Below, one piece after another: positions 17,334 to 27,497 of a stretch of 64,000 bases of DNA. Positions within the stretch are counted from its first letter, which is position 1. The number at the start of each line of letters is the position of its first letter. The stretch is from the NCBI RefSeq assembly GCF_019669985.1, contig NZ_AP019782.1, positions 3,280,001-3,344,000 on the forward strand, in the 5' to 3' direction. The translations under genes were made by a program, and so were the position numbers. Under the pieces are notes generated by a model that was given only the letters and a program-made list of their open reading frames with translations, was not told the origin of the DNA and searched no databases. Source of the stretch: Methylogaea oryzae. Lineage in GTDB: Bacteria > Pseudomonadota > Gammaproteobacteria > Methylococcales > Methylococcaceae.

Positions 17334-18149
17334 CTACGCCTTTGATTTTTTCATTGGGTCTACCCCTTGCCATGATTCGTTCGCCCCGGCGTCCAAGCCG
17401 CCCAGCTTCAACTCCGCCTTGGGCTTCATGCTCACCGCACAGCCGTTGGGATAACGCAGGTCCACCCTTTGCACGGCCTGCAATCGCTCCGCGCCCAGCA
17501 ACGTTGCCAAGGTCAGGAACCGATCGAACGCCGCCAACGCGTCCTGCCTCCCCATGGCGACCACCAAACCGTCTTCTAATTTAACCGTCCAAGCGTGACG
17601 ATTACTGAGATGTAATACGGCAATACGGCGTCCCAAGGGCGCCAGCTTGGCGTTCATGGTCTTCAACATGGCCAGCATCGGCTTCTCGTGCCCTTCCGGT
17701 CCGTGTATCAGCGGCAACCTAGCCGTTTCCTCCGTCTCGGCCGCGCGGAAGCGCACGCCTTTTTCGCTAATCAAGCTGCCGTCCTCGCAACGGGCGTAAG
17801 GCGTCATCTCCGAGATGCGCACCACCAGCGTTTCCGGCCATAGCCGCGTCACGGTCACGTCGCCCACCCAGGGCAAATTGCGCACGGCGGCATCCACCGC
17901 GTTGATATCCACCCGCAGGTAACCCGCTTCCAGCAAGGGCTCCAGGGCCGCTTGCAAAGCCGCCGGCTCCACCTTGCGCAGTTCGCCCTCGATACGCACG
18001 TAACGCACCGGCAGCAACTTCACGGCGGCGACGCCCAATACCAGCGCAACCGCCGCCAGCAAAGCGAGCTTCCGCCACGGCCCCCGTTCGGAATACGGCG
18101 GGTCGATGTCTACGCGGCCGGAGGGAAACTGCCTTCCAAAATCCGCCAC
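17334..18149 (-). CDS. ftsQ: Cell division protein FtsQ
   Basis: A 271-residue bitopic divisome protein. A short cytoplasmic start precedes one transmembrane helix at about residues 29-48, then a POTRA domain (VRYVRIEGEL to VVRISEMTPYARC) and a beta domain with LPLIHGPEG. No ATG exists in the plausible region. The GTG at 18147-18149 follows a clear GAGGAT site 6 bases upstream and gives the normal family length, so I chose it. This start lies 40 bases inside ddl, an overlap consistent with coupled translation. Confidence 0.9.
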   Translation of the reverse strand: MADFGRQFPSGRVDIDPPYSERGPWRKLALLAAVALVLGVAAVKLLPVRYVRIEGELRKVEPAALQAALEPLLEAGYLRVDINAVDAAVRNLPWVGDVTVTRLWPETLVVRISEMTPYARCEDGSLISEKGVRFRAAETEETARLPLIHGPEGHEKPMLAMLKTMNAKLAPLGRRIAVLHLSNRHAWTVKLEDGLVVAMGRQDALAAFDRFLTLATLLGAERLQAVQRVDLRYPNGCAVSMKPKAELKLGGLDAGANESWQGVDPMKKSKA

Positions 18150-19048
18150 ACCAAATCCTCGAAACTTAGGCCCGCAGCGCGCGCCGCCATGGGCACCAAA
18201 CTGTGATCGGTCATGCCCGGCACCGTGTTGACCTCGATCAGCCACGGCCGCTGCTCTGCATCCACCAACAAATCCACCCGGCCCCAGCCTTCCACCCCCA
18301 ACGAGCGGCACGCCTTTAACGCCAGCGCCTGCAACGCCTGCTCGCGTTCCGCCGGTAAGCCGCAGGGGCAGTGATACTGGGTGGTGTCCGCGCAATACTT
18401 GGCGTCGAAATCGTAAAACTTGTTGGGCGTTTCCAGGCGGATCAAGGGCAGCGCCTGGTCTTCCAGCACCGCCACCGTGTACTCGGCGCCGGTAATGCAA
18501 ACCTCGGCGAACACCTGGCAACCGAACTGTGCCGCGTTGACATAGGCCTGCTCCAACTCGGCCACGTCATGCACCTTGCTGATGCCGACGCTGGAGCCTT
18601 CCAGGGCCGGCTTCACCATGAGGGGAAAACCCAGCCGTTCGGCGCAACGGGGCACATCCGCCACGCTGTCCAGCAAATACCAGTCGGGGGTGGGAATGTC
18701 GACGCCACGCCAAAAGGCCTTGGTGCGCAGCTTGTCCATGGTCAACGCCGAGGCCAACACGCCGCTGCCGGTATAGGGTAAGCCCAAAGCCTCCAAAACG
18801 CCTTGTAACACACCGTCCTCGCCGCCACGGCCGTGGACGATATTGAACACCCGGTCGAACTCCCCCGCCTGCAGCGGCGCCACAGGATGCGCGTCCACGT
18901 CCACCGCGACAGCCTGGACGCCGCGTTTCAGCAAAGCGGCCAGGACGGCTTGGCCGCTCCACAAGGACACCTGACGCTCGGCCGACGCCCCGCCCATGAC
19001 CACCGCCACTTTGCCGAACGCCGCCGGATCGCCCACACGCTTAACCAC
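18110..19048 (-). CDS. ddl: D-alanine--D-alanine ligase
   Basis: A 312-residue ATP-grasp ligase making D-Ala-D-Ala for peptidoglycan. The opening VAVVMGGASAERQVSL binds D-alanine, FNIVHGRGGEDGVLQG and the ATP-grasp loop VKPALEGSSVGISKV follow, and INTVPGMTDHSL-type metal-site residues appear as EVNTVPGMTDHSLVP. The start is GTG at 19046-19048 behind a GGGGAG site. It overlaps the murB stop by 8 bases. Confidence 0.96.
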   Translation of the reverse strand: MVKRVGDPAAFGKVAVVMGGASAERQVSLWSGQAVLAALLKRGVQAVAVDVDAHPVAPLQAGEFDRVFNIVHGRGGEDGVLQGVLEALGLPYTGSGVLASALTMDKLRTKAFWRGVDIPTPDWYLLDSVADVPRCAERLGFPLMVKPALEGSSVGISKVHDVAELEQAYVNAAQFGCQVFAEVCITGAEYTVAVLEDQALPLIRLETPNKFYDFDAKYCADTTQYHCPCGLPAEREQALQALALKACRSLGVEGWGRVDLLVDAEQRPWLIEVNTVPGMTDHSLVPMAARAAGLSFEDLVWRILEGSFPPAA

Positions 19049-19985
19049 TGTTGATCTCCCCTCGTACGGACGACTTATCGCCGACGATGCATACCTCGGT
19101 AGATAAATTGACGCCGTGGCGCGCCGCCACCTCGGCCCGCACCAGCTCGATCAGGCTTTCGATATCGGCGGCCGTCGCAGCACCGGTGTTGACGATGAAA
19201 TTGGCGTGTTTCTCCGACACGCAGGCGCCGCCGATACAGCGCCCCTTCAGGCCGCTGTTCTCTATCAAGCGCGCCGCGTAATCGCCGTCCGGATTGCGGA
19301 ACACCGAACCGCAACTCGGCATGTTCGTCGGCTGAGTAGCGGAACGCTGGGCCAACAACTGGCGGATCCGCTCTCGGCTCTGCGTCGTATCGCCGGCCGT
19401 CAGCCTCAGTTTTGCGGCCAGAAACCATTCGCCCTCCGGTCCCTGCGCCTGGCGATAGCCGATGCGGAAATCGCCGGCGCCGCGCTCGCGCTCCACCCCC
19501 AGCCGATCCACCGTCACCACGCTGCTCACCACATCCCAGGTTTCGCCGCCGAAAGCCCCGGCGTTCATCGCCAATGCGCCGCCCATGGTGCCAGGAATGC
19601 CGGCGAGAAACTCCGCCCCGCCCAGGCCCTGCTCGGCGCAAAATTTCGCCACGTGGGCGCAGGCCACGCCGGCCTCGGCCAGCACCGAACCGTCCTCCAT
19701 ACGCCGCAAATCCAGCAGGCAGGAGCGGGTGAATATCACCGTGCCGGGAAATCCGCCGTCGCGCACCAGCAAATTGCTGCCCAACCCCAGCCACAACAAC
19801 GGCTCTTGCGGCGGCAAGGTGCGCAGGAACGCGACGAGGTCTTCCCGATCGGCCGGACTGTAAAACTGTTTGGCCTGCCCGCCGGCGCGCCAAGTGGCGT
19901 AACGCGCCATGGATTCGCCTCGGCGCAATTCGCCCCGCAAAACGGCCGGCGCATGATCGGAGCTACGGGCGCAGCAACTAGCCAT
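19041..19985 (-). CDS. murB: UDP-N-acetylenolpyruvoylglucosamine reductase
   Basis: A 314-residue FAD enzyme reducing UDP-GlcNAc-enolpyruvate to UDP-MurNAc. The FAD-binding [14 protein letters not shown], the [20 protein letters not shown] region, and the catalytic serine in [12 protein letters not shown] are visible. The glutamate proton donor is in the C-terminal STEVCIVG. The length and the GAFGGE form fit type II MurB rather than the longer E. coli enzyme. It overlaps the murC stop by 8 bases and the ddl start by 8 bases. Confidence 0.96.
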   Translation of the reverse strand: MASCCARSSDHAPAVLRGELRRGESMARYATWRAGGQAKQFYSPADREDLVAFLRTLPPQEPLLWLGLGSNLLVRDGGFPGTVIFTRSCLLDLRRMEDGSVLAEAGVACAHVAKFCAEQGLGGAEFLAGIPGTMGGALAMNAGAFGGETWDVVSSVVTVDRLGVERERGAGDFRIGYRQAQGPEGEWFLAAKLRLTAGDTTQSRERIRQLLAQRSATQPTNMPSCGSVFRNPDGDYAARLIENSGLKGRCIGGACVSEKHANFIVNTGAATAADIESLIELVRAEVAARHGVNLSTEVCIVGDKSSVRGEINSG

Positions 19986-21414
19986 CGCGGCCGTTCCCCG
20001 CCAAAGCCGCCGGCAAGCCGGCCGCCAACTGGCCGACGTTGCCCGCGCCCAAGGTCAACAACACGTCGTCGGCCTGCAACAAACAGGTCAGCACTTCCGC
20101 CATGTCGTCCATGCTTTCCACGAATACCGGGTCCACCTGGCCGCGCGCGCGGATGGCGCGCGTCAAGGCGCGGCTGTCGGCGCCGGGGATATAGGATTCT
20201 CCCGCCGTGTACACCTCCATCACCACCAGCACATCGGCCTTGGACAAGACCTGTACGAAGTCCTCGAACAGATCGCGGGTACGGGTATAACGATGCGGCT
20301 GGAAGGCCACCACCAAACGGCGGTCGGGCCAGGCGCCGCGCGCCGCCTCCAGCGTCGCCGCCACTTCGCGGGGGTGATGGCCGTAGTCGTCGACCAAGGT
20401 CACGACGCCATCGTCCCAGGGAATGTCGCCGTTGATTTGGAAGCGTCGGCCGATGCCGCGGAACTCCGCCAACGCCTTGACCACCGCGGCGTCGGGAACC
20501 TCCACTTCGCTGGCGATGGCGATGGCCGCCAGGGCGTTGAGAATGTTGTGATGCCCCGGCAAATTCAGCGTCACGCGCAAATCGTCCCGACCGGCGCGCT
20601 GCACGGTGAAGCTCGAGGCCAAGCCGTTGCGGGCGATATCCACCGCGCGCACGTCGGCGGCCGCGTCGACGCCGTAGGTTTTCACCGGCTTGGTGATTTT
20701 CGGCAAAATGTCCCGCACGCCGGCATCGTCCAGGCATACCACCGCCAAACCGTAAAACGGCAGGTGATGAAGGAATTCGATGAAAGTGCGTTGCAAGCGG
20801 CCGTAGTCGCCCTGGTAGGTTTCCATGTGGTCCAGGTCGATGTTGGTGACCACCGCCATCATGGGCTGCAAGTAAAGGAAGGACGCATCGCTTTCGTCGG
20901 CTTCCGCCACCAGGTAATCGCTGCCGCCCAGTTTGGCGTTGGTGCCGGCGCTGTTGAGCTTGCCGCCGATGACGAAGGTGGGATCCAGGCCGGCTTCCGC
21001 CAACAAGCTGGCGGTGAGGCTGGTGGTGGTGGTCTTGCCGTGGGTACCGGCGATGGCGATGCCGAAGCGGAAGCGCATCAGCTCCGCCAGCATTTCCGCC
21101 CGGGAAATCACCGGCACGCGCCTTTCGCGGGCGGCCAGCACCTCCGGGTTGTCCGCCGCCACCGCCGTGGAAATCACCACCACATCGGCCTTGGCCGCCC
21201 AGGCGGCGTCGTGGCCGATGCTCACCTCCGCCCCCAAGGCCTGCAGGCGGCGGGTGTTGGCGCTTTCCGCCTTGTCCGAGCCGGAAACTTGGTAGCCCAG
21301 GTTCAACAACACCTCGGCGATGCCGCACATGCCGACCCCGCCGATGCCGACGAAGTGCACCCGACGGATGCGTTGCATGGCCTGCCGCGCCTCGACCCGG
21401 CCCACGGCGCTCAT
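19978..21414 (-). CDS. murC: UDP-N-acetylmuramate--L-alanine ligase
   Basis: A 478-residue Mur ligase adding L-alanine to UDP-MurNAc. [15 protein letters not shown] is the nucleotide-binding N-terminal motif, [13 protein letters not shown] the ATP loop, and [10 protein letters not shown] the C-terminal domain signature. The ATG at 21414 overlaps the murG stop in an ATGA junction; a second ATG 12 codons on (MQRIRR) is a possible alternative. The open frame upstream is antisense-like and rejected. Confidence 0.96.
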   Translation of the reverse strand: MSAVGRVEARQAMQRIRRVHFVGIGGVGMCGIAEVLLNLGYQVSGSDKAESANTRRLQALGAEVSIGHDAAWAAKADVVVISTAVAADNPEVLAARERRVPVISRAEMLAELMRFRFGIAIAGTHGKTTTTSLTASLLAEAGLDPTFVIGGKLNSAGTNAKLGGSDYLVAEADESDASFLYLQPMMAVVTNIDLDHMETYQGDYGRLQRTFIEFLHHLPFYGLAVVCLDDAGVRDILPKITKPVKTYGVDAAADVRAVDIARNGLASSFTVQRAGRDDLRVTLNLPGHHNILNALAAIAIASEVEVPDAAVVKALAEFRGIGRRFQINGDIPWDDGVVTLVDDYGHHPREVAATLEAARGAWPDRRLVVAFQPHRYTRTRDLFEDFVQVLSKADVLVVMEVYTAGESYIPGADSRALTRAIRARGQVDPVFVESMDDMAEVLTCLLQADDVLLTLGAGNVGQLAAGLPAALAGNGRDG

Positions 21415-22478
21415 GCCCGCACCTGCTGGAGGCAAATGTTGGCTACCTGCCCGGCGGCGTCTGGCTTGGCCAGCGCGCGGGCCTGTCGCGCCATGGCCGC
21501 CAACAGGTCGCGCCGGTCGGCCAGGCGCCGCAACTGCGCCGCCAGGGCGGCGGCGTCCAGGCTGGCCTGCGGCATCAGCTCGGCCGCGCCGGCATCCACC
21601 AAATAACGGGCATTGGCGGTCTGGTGATCGTCGATGGCGTAGGGAAACGGCACCAGCAGGGCCGGCAAGCCGGCGGCGCACAGCTCGCTCACCGTCATGG
21701 CCCCGGCGCGGCACACGGCCAAATCGGCCCAGGCGTAGGCTGCGGCCATGTCGTCGATAAACGCCTCCACCCGTGCGGTAACGCCTTTGTCGGCGTAGCG
21801 GCGACGGGTGTCGTCCAGCAGCGCGCCGCCGGTTTGATGCCGCAGGTCCAACGGAACCCCCGCGGCAGCCGCGGCCTCGGGCAACAGCTCGTTGAGCGCC
21901 TTGGCGCCCAGGCTGCCGCCCAGCACCAGGACGCGCAAGGGCCGGTCGGCGTCGCTCGCCGATTTGGCCGGCAAGGCGACGATGTTGCCGCGCAGGGGAT
22001 TTCCCGTGCACCGCGCACCGACCGCCGGCGGGAAACTGCCGGGAAACGCTTCCAACACCGCCTTCGCCAAGCGCGAGAGCATGCGATTGGTGGTTCCCGG
22101 AACGCGGTTTTGCTCATGGATCACCAGGGGACGGCGCAACAACCAGGCCATCAAGCCGCCCGGCGCAGCGACGAAGCCGCCCATGCCCAAAACCACATGG
22201 GGCTTGCGCCGCAGCAAGATGCCGGCGGCTTGCAAACAAGCCCAGGCCAAGCGGAACGGCGCCAGCAGGCGCGTAGCCAGGCTTTTGCCGCGCACGCCGG
22301 CCGCGCCGATCCAGTCGATGGGGATATCCGCGGCCGGCACCAGCTTGGCCTCCAGCCCGGTCCGGGTGCCCATCCAGGTCACTTGGCAGCCGTCGCGGCG
22401 CAGCTGTTCGGCCACGGCCAAGGCGGGGAAGATATGGCCGCCAGTGCCGCCGGCCAGGATCATCACACGCGTTGCCAT
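21411..22478 (-). CDS. murG: Undecaprenyldiphospho-muramoylpentapeptide GlcNAc-transferase
   Basis: A 355-residue GT-B enzyme converting lipid I to lipid II at the inner face of the membrane. The glycine-rich [15 protein letters not shown], the [11 protein letters not shown] loop, [25 protein letters not shown] and the donor-binding [11 protein letters not shown] are all present. The ATG at 22478 follows AAGGGGAAG. It overlaps the ftsW end by 16 bases. Confidence 0.97.
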   Translation of the reverse strand: MATRVMILAGGTGGHIFPALAVAEQLRRDGCQVTWMGTRTGLEAKLVPAADIPIDWIGAAGVRGKSLATRLLAPFRLAWACLQAAGILLRRKPHVVLGMGGFVAAPGGLMAWLLRRPLVIHEQNRVPGTTNRMLSRLAKAVLEAFPGSFPPAVGARCTGNPLRGNIVALPAKSASDADRPLRVLVLGGSLGAKALNELLPEAAAAAGVPLDLRHQTGGALLDDTRRRYADKGVTARVEAFIDDMAAAYAWADLAVCRAGAMTVSELCAAGLPALLVPFPYAIDDHQTANARYLVDAGAAELMPQASLDAAALAAQLRRLADRRDLLAAMARQARALAKPDAAGQVANICLQQVRA

Positions 22479-23662
22479 ACCGTCTTCCCCTTGATGGACA
22501 GGCCCTTGGCCTCCACCACCTCGTGATTGACCCGCAGCAATATGGCCACGGCCACGCACATAACGATGATGCTGCCGCCGCCGTAGCTCATCAACGGCAA
22601 GGTCAAGCCCTTGGTGGGCAGCACGCCCATGTTGACGCCCATATTGATGAACGACTGGATGCCGAACCACAAACCGATGCCATAGGCGAGATAAGCCGCG
22701 AAGCGCTTGCCCACGGCTTCGGCGGCGCGGCCTATCATGAACGCCCGCCACAGGAAGAAGGCGAACAGGCCGATGATGGTCACCGCGCCGGCCATGCCCA
22801 ACTCCTCGCCGATTACCGAAAACAGGAAATCCGTATGGGCTTCCGGCAGATAAAACAGCTTCTGCACGCCGGAACCCAGCCCCACGCCGAACCAATTGCC
22901 TCGGCCGAAAGCGATGAGCGCCTGAGTCAACTGGAAACCGGTATTGAGGGGGTCGGCCCAGGGGTCGAGGAAACTCATCACTCGCACCATGCGGTAGGGC
23001 GACACGTAAATCAGCGTCACGCCCGCCAGCCCCACCAGGCTCAACAACACGGCGAATTGCCACAACTGCGCGCCGCCCAGGAACATCATGCCCAGCGCCA
23101 CGCTCATGATCACCACGGAAGAGCCGAAGTCCGGCTCGGCCAACAGCAGTACGCAGGCAACGCCCAAAACGCCCATGGGGCGCACCATGCCCCACACGGA
23201 GCTGCGCACGGTTTTCATGCGGCGTTCCATGTAGCCCGCCATGAACAGTACGGAAATGAGCTTGACCATTTCCGACACCTGAATTCGCACGCCGCCGATC
23301 ACCAGCCAACGGTAACTGCCGTTCACTTCTCGCCCCAGGCCGGGCGTCAGCACCAACAGCAACAGAAGCAGGCCGAATAGGAACAATGTTTGGCCTTTCC
23401 TCTCCCAGAACTCCAGGGGCACCGTGGCGGCGGCAACGGCAAACGCCAACCCCATCAAAATGTGCGCGAGCTGGTGCTTGGGGTAATAAAACGCGTCGTC
23501 GGCCAACTTTTCGCCCAAGTGCAAGGAAGCGGACGCCACCATCACCAAGCCCAGCAACAGCAGGGTGACTGCCGCCACCAGCGCGCCGCCGTCCACGTGG
23601 AAACGACGCTGCTTCCACACCAGCATCCAATCGCCGCCTTGGCGCAACACCGCGACGCTCAT
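22463..23662 (-). CDS. ftsW: Septal peptidoglycan polymerase FtsW
   Basis: A 399-residue SEDS-family membrane protein with about ten transmembrane segments. The signature YRMVRVMSFLDPWADP precedes GFQLTQALIAFGRGNWFGVGLG, and the essential glutamate and aspartate lie in the EAHTDFLFSVIGEELG loop. FtsW polymerises glycan strands with FtsI at the septum. The ATG at 23662 overlaps the murD stop (ATGA). A cytoplasmic N-terminus of about 25 residues precedes the first helix. Confidence 0.97.
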   Translation of the reverse strand: MSVAVLRQGGDWMLVWKQRRFHVDGGALVAAVTLLLLGLVMVASASLHLGEKLADDAFYYPKHQLAHILMGLAFAVAAATVPLEFWERKGQTLFLFGLLLLLLVLTPGLGREVNGSYRWLVIGGVRIQVSEMVKLISVLFMAGYMERRMKTVRSSVWGMVRPMGVLGVACVLLLAEPDFGSSVVIMSVALGMMFLGGAQLWQFAVLLSLVGLAGVTLIYVSPYRMVRVMSFLDPWADPLNTGFQLTQALIAFGRGNWFGVGLGSGVQKLFYLPEAHTDFLFSVIGEELGMAGAVTIIGLFAFFLWRAFMIGRAAEAVGKRFAAYLAYGIGLWFGIQSFINMGVNMGVLPTKGLTLPLMSYGGGSIIVMCVAVAILLRVNHEVVEAKGLSIKGKTVWQRV

Positions 23663-25047
23663 GGCCTCAGCTCCTGTACCGCCGCGGCGAACGTCCGGCC
23701 GCGATGGGCGTAATCCGTGTACTGGTCCCAACTGGCGCAAGCCGGCGACAGCAGCACAGTATCGCCGCGCTGGGCCATGTCACGCGCGGCAGCCACCGCG
23801 CCTTTCATATCGGCCACTCTCACGGTGGGAACCACGGGCTGCAGCACCGCTTGCAGCTTGTCCGCATCCTGCCCCATGAGCACCGCGCCGCGCACTTTTT
23901 CAGCGGCCACGTCCGCCAGGGGCGAGAAATCGGCGCCTTTGCCGTCACCGCCGGCGACGAGCACCGCCTTGCCGGTCAATCCCTGCAAGGCGGCGATGCA
24001 AGCACCGATGTTGGTTGCTTTGGAATCGTTGATCCAGGCCACGCCGCCGATTTCGGCGACGAATTGCATGCGATGGTCCAGGCCGCGGAAACTCCGCAGC
24101 GCCTCCACCATGCCCGCGCGGGACAAGCCCACGGCGTCGCCCAAGGCCAAGGCGGCCAAAGCGTTGGAAAGATTGTGGCGCCCTTTCAAGAGTATTTCGC
24201 CGGTACGCAGCAGCGGTTCCCCTTTAACCGTCAGCCATGATTCGCCGCCCATGTCGCGCATGCCGTAATCCGGCGAGTGGCCGGCGTCCAGTCCGTAATA
24301 AAAGAAGCGGCGGCCCATTTCGCGCATCTCGCATACCCATGGATCGTCGGCATTCAGTACCATCACTCCATTGCCCCGGAAAATCCGTTGTTTGGACCCG
24401 GCGTAGGCAGCCAAATCCGGATAGCGATCCATGTGGTCCGGGCTGATGTTGAGCACCGTGGCCGCCGCGAACTGCAACAACTCCGTGGTTTCCAACTGAA
24501 AACTGGACAGCTCCAGCACGTAGAGCTCGGCATCGGCATCCAGCAATTCCAATACCGGCGTACCGAGATTGCCGCCCACCTTGACCTTGACGCCGGCCTT
24601 TTGCGCCATCGCCCCCACCAGGGTGGTGACGGTGCTCTTACCGTTCGAGCCGGTGATGCCGACCACCGGCGCCCGCGCCATGCAGGCGAACAAGTCCATG
24701 TCGCCCAACAACCGCGCGCCGGCCGCCTTGGCCCGCTGTATGGCCGGTTCATCCAAAGCCACTCCGGGACTGACGACCAAATGGGTGGCTACCGCCATGG
24801 CCGGCTGATCGAACCCTCCGAGGAAGACCGCTGCGTCGGGGCAGTGTTCGCGCAATTCAGCCAAGGCCGGCGGGCGCTCGCGGGAATCCACCACGGCGAA
24901 CGGGATGTTCTGGCCGGCCAAGAACTTAGCCACCGACAAGCCGGTCTTGCCCAAGCCCACCACCACGACGCGCGTCCTCGGCGCCCGCAGGCCAATGGCC
25001 TCAAGGGTCGGAGCGTCGTTCGCAGTGGTTTGCGGGGTGATAGCCAT
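23659..25047 (-). CDS. murD: UDP-N-acetylmuramoylalanine--D-glutamate ligase
   Basis: A 462-residue Mur ligase adding D-glutamate. The N-terminal VVVVGLGKTGLSVAKFL binds UDP, GITGSNGKSTVTTLVG is the ATP loop, LELSSFQLETT and INDSKATN are family signatures, and LLSPACASWDQY closes the C-terminal domain. The ATG at 25047 has a weak GAGAAA site upstream and lies 7 bases past the mraY stop. Confidence 0.97.
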   Translation of the reverse strand: MAITPQTTANDAPTLEAIGLRAPRTRVVVVGLGKTGLSVAKFLAGQNIPFAVVDSRERPPALAELREHCPDAAVFLGGFDQPAMAVATHLVVSPGVALDEPAIQRAKAAGARLLGDMDLFACMARAPVVGITGSNGKSTVTTLVGAMAQKAGVKVKVGGNLGTPVLELLDADAELYVLELSSFQLETTELLQFAAATVLNISPDHMDRYPDLAAYAGSKQRIFRGNGVMVLNADDPWVCEMREMGRRFFYYGLDAGHSPDYGMRDMGGESWLTVKGEPLLRTGEILLKGRHNLSNALAALALGDAVGLSRAGMVEALRSFRGLDHRMQFVAEIGGVAWINDSKATNIGACIAALQGLTGKAVLVAGGDGKGADFSPLADVAAEKVRGAVLMGQDADKLQAVLQPVVPTVRVADMKGAVAAARDMAQRGDTVLLSPACASWDQYTDYAHRGRTFAAAVQELRP

Positions 25048-25054
25048 GATTTTC

Positions 25055-26137
25055 TCAGCGCAACTTCAGGGTAGCCAGGCCGCACAACACGAGGATCACG
25101 GTGATGATCCAGAAGCGCACGATCACCCGCGGCTCGGGCCAGCCTTTCAATTCGAAATGGTGATGGATGGGCGCCATGCGGAAGATGCGCTTGCCGGTAA
25201 GCTTGAAGGAGAGCACTTGCAGCATGACGGACACGGTTTCCATCACGAACACGCCGCCCATGATCATCAGCACGATTTCCTGGCGCACCATCACCGCCAG
25301 CACGCCCAAGGCCGCGCCCAGGGCCAAGGCGCCCACATCGCCCATGAACACCATCGCCGGATAAGCGTTGAACCACAAGAAGCCCAACCCGGCCCCCACC
25401 AGCGAGCCGCAGAACACCACCAGTTCGCCGGATTTGGGCAGATGGGGGATGGCGAGATACTCGGCGAAATGGGCGTTGCCGGACGCGTAGGCGAAGATGC
25501 CCAGCGCGCCGCCCACCATGACCGTGGGCATGATGGCCAAGCCGTCCAAACCGTCGGTCAAGTTCACCGCATTGCTCGTGCCGACGATGACGAAATACGC
25601 CAACACCACGTAGAGCCAGCCCATGTTGAGTGCAACCGACTTGAAGAAGGGCACGATCAACTGCGTTTCGGCCGGCAGGCTGGCGGACTGGTACAAAAAC
25701 AGCGCGGCCCCCAAGCCGAATACCGACTGCCACAAGTATTTATGCTTGGCGGAAAGGCCTTTGCTGTTGCGCAGTACCAGTTTTTTATAGTCGTCGACGA
25801 AACCGATAACGCCGAACGCCAGCGTTACCGCCAGCACCACCCACACATAGCGGTTGCTCAGGTCGGCCCACAACAGGGTGCTGACGGCCACGGCGACCAG
25901 AATCAAGGCTCCGCCCATGGTGGGCGTGCCGGCCTTGGAAAAATGGCTCTGCGGGCCGTCGTCGCGAATGCTTTGGCCGATGTTGTAGCGGCTCAAGCGG
26001 CGAATCATGGCCGGCCCCACCATCAGCGCGATCACCAGAGCGGTCAACACGCCGAGAATGGCGCGCAGCGTCAGGTATTGGAAGACCCGGAAAACGCCGA
26101 AATATTGGGCCAGCCAGTCGGCAAGATATAACAACAT
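25055..26137 (-). CDS. mraY: Phospho-N-acetylmuramoyl-pentapeptide-transferase
   Basis: A 360-residue polytopic membrane enzyme that makes lipid I. GTPTMGG-type motif occurs as [12 protein letters not shown], the aspartate pair is in [19 protein letters not shown] follows, and the [15 protein letters not shown] signature lies near the C-terminus. Ten transmembrane segments are expected. It starts one base after the murF stop. Confidence 0.98.
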   Translation of the reverse strand: MLLYLADWLAQYFGVFRVFQYLTLRAILGVLTALVIALMVGPAMIRRLSRYNIGQSIRDDGPQSHFSKAGTPTMGGALILVAVAVSTLLWADLSNRYVWVVLAVTLAFGVIGFVDDYKKLVLRNSKGLSAKHKYLWQSVFGLGAALFLYQSASLPAETQLIVPFFKSVALNMGWLYVVLAYFVIVGTSNAVNLTDGLDGLAIMPTVMVGGALGIFAYASGNAHFAEYLAIPHLPKSGELVVFCGSLVGAGLGFLWFNAYPAMVFMGDVGALALGAALGVLAVMVRQEIVLMIMGGVFVMETVSVMLQVLSFKLTGKRIFRMAPIHHHFELKGWPEPRVIVRFWIITVILVLCGLATLKLR

Positions 26138-26138
26138 G

Positions 26139-27497
26139 TCAGGCCGCCTTCGCCCCGCACAAAGCCTCCACCACCCGTTCCATGCGTTGGCTACGGGACC
26201 CCTTGACCAGCATCACCACGTCTTTATGCAGCGATTCTTGCACCACGCGTATCAAATCCTCTTGTTTATCGAAATAAACGGCGCCTGCGCCGAAGGTTTC
26301 CACCGCCCGGTCGGCCAACGGGCCGGTGGCGAACAAGCGCGTCACGCCATGGCCTTTGGCCTGGCGCCCCAAATCGGCGTGCAATTGCGCGCCGCTTTCA
26401 CCCAACTCGCCGAATCCGCCCAGCACCACCCAGCGTTCGCCCGGAGCGGCGGCCAACACTTCCAAGCCGGCGGCGAAAGAGGCGGGATTGGCGTTATAGG
26501 TGTCGTTCAGCACCAACGCTTCGCGGCAACGCAAGGGCTGCATGCGCCCGGATACCGGCCGCATGTTGCGCAAGCCGGCTTGCACTTGGCGCATATCCAA
26601 GCCCACCGCCAGGGCGGCTGCTGCCGCTGCCGCGGCGTTGTAGGCGTTGTGCAACCCCGGCAAAGCCAGCTGCATGGGCCAATCGTGGCCGTCCCACTGC
26701 AACACGAATCCACTGGCGTAAGCACCGTCGTAAAAGCCGCCAGAGAAGGTGGCCGGCAGCAGACGCACCTGCGCGTCCGCCGCCGAGCCGAAGGCGATGA
26801 CTTGGCGACCTCCTGCCAAATCACGCCATAAGGGCCAGTACACGTCGTCGGCATTAAGCACGGCGATACCCTGACTGGCCAAGGAGGTAACTATTTCGCC
26901 CTTGGCGCGCGCCACGCCTTCCAGGCTGCCGAAGCCTTCCAGATGCGCCGCGCCGGCGTTGTTCAAAACCGCCACATCGGGCTGCGCCAAGCCCGCCACA
27001 TAGGCGATCTCGCCCGGATGGTTGGCGCCCATTTCGACGACGGCGTAGCGGTGTTCCGATCTCAGGCTGAGCAACGTCAACGGCACGCCGATGTCGTTGT
27101 TCAAATTGCCCTGGGTAGCCCAGGTGGAACCGGCGCCGCCGAGTATGGCGGCGATCATTTCCTTCACGGTGGTCTTGCCGTTGCTGCCCGTGACGCCCAC
27201 GACCTTCAAGGCCAGACGGCGGCGCCAAGCCGCCGCCAAGCGGCCCAGGGCCGCACGGGCGTCGTCCACCAAGATATACGGCATATCCGCCACGGGCTTG
27301 GACACTACGGCCGCCACCGCCCCGGCGGTTTTGGCCGCCATGGCATACTCGTTGCCGTCGAAGCGCGGCCCCTGCAGCGCCACAAATAGATCGCCGGGTT
27401 GAGTCTTGCGGCTGTCGGTGCCGACGGCGCTGAACTCCCGGTCGGCGCCGTGCAATACGCCGCCGGCCATAGCCGCCGCTTCGCTCAAGCGCATCAT
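26139..27497 (-). CDS. murF: UDP-MurNAc-tripeptide--D-alanyl-D-alanine ligase
   Basis: A 452-residue Mur ligase adding D-Ala-D-Ala. [14 protein letters not shown] is the ATP loop; [11 protein letters not shown] and [11 protein letters not shown] are MurF signatures. Two adjacent ATG codons occur; the first (27497) overlaps the murE stop as ATGA and is preferred. The region upstream in frame is arginine-rich noise. Confidence 0.96.
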   Translation of the reverse strand: MMRLSEAAAMAGGVLHGADREFSAVGTDSRKTQPGDLFVALQGPRFDGNEYAMAAKTAGAVAAVVSKPVADMPYILVDDARAALGRLAAAWRRRLALKVVGVTGSNGKTTVKEMIAAILGGAGSTWATQGNLNNDIGVPLTLLSLRSEHRYAVVEMGANHPGEIAYVAGLAQPDVAVLNNAGAAHLEGFGSLEGVARAKGEIVTSLASQGIAVLNADDVYWPLWRDLAGGRQVIAFGSAADAQVRLLPATFSGGFYDGAYASGFVLQWDGHDWPMQLALPGLHNAYNAAAAAAAALAVGLDMRQVQAGLRNMRPVSGRMQPLRCREALVLNDTYNANPASFAAGLEVLAAAPGERWVVLGGFGELGESGAQLHADLGRQAKGHGVTRLFATGPLADRAVETFGAGAVYFDKQEDLIRVVQESLHKDVVMLVKGSRSQRMERVVEALCGAKAA

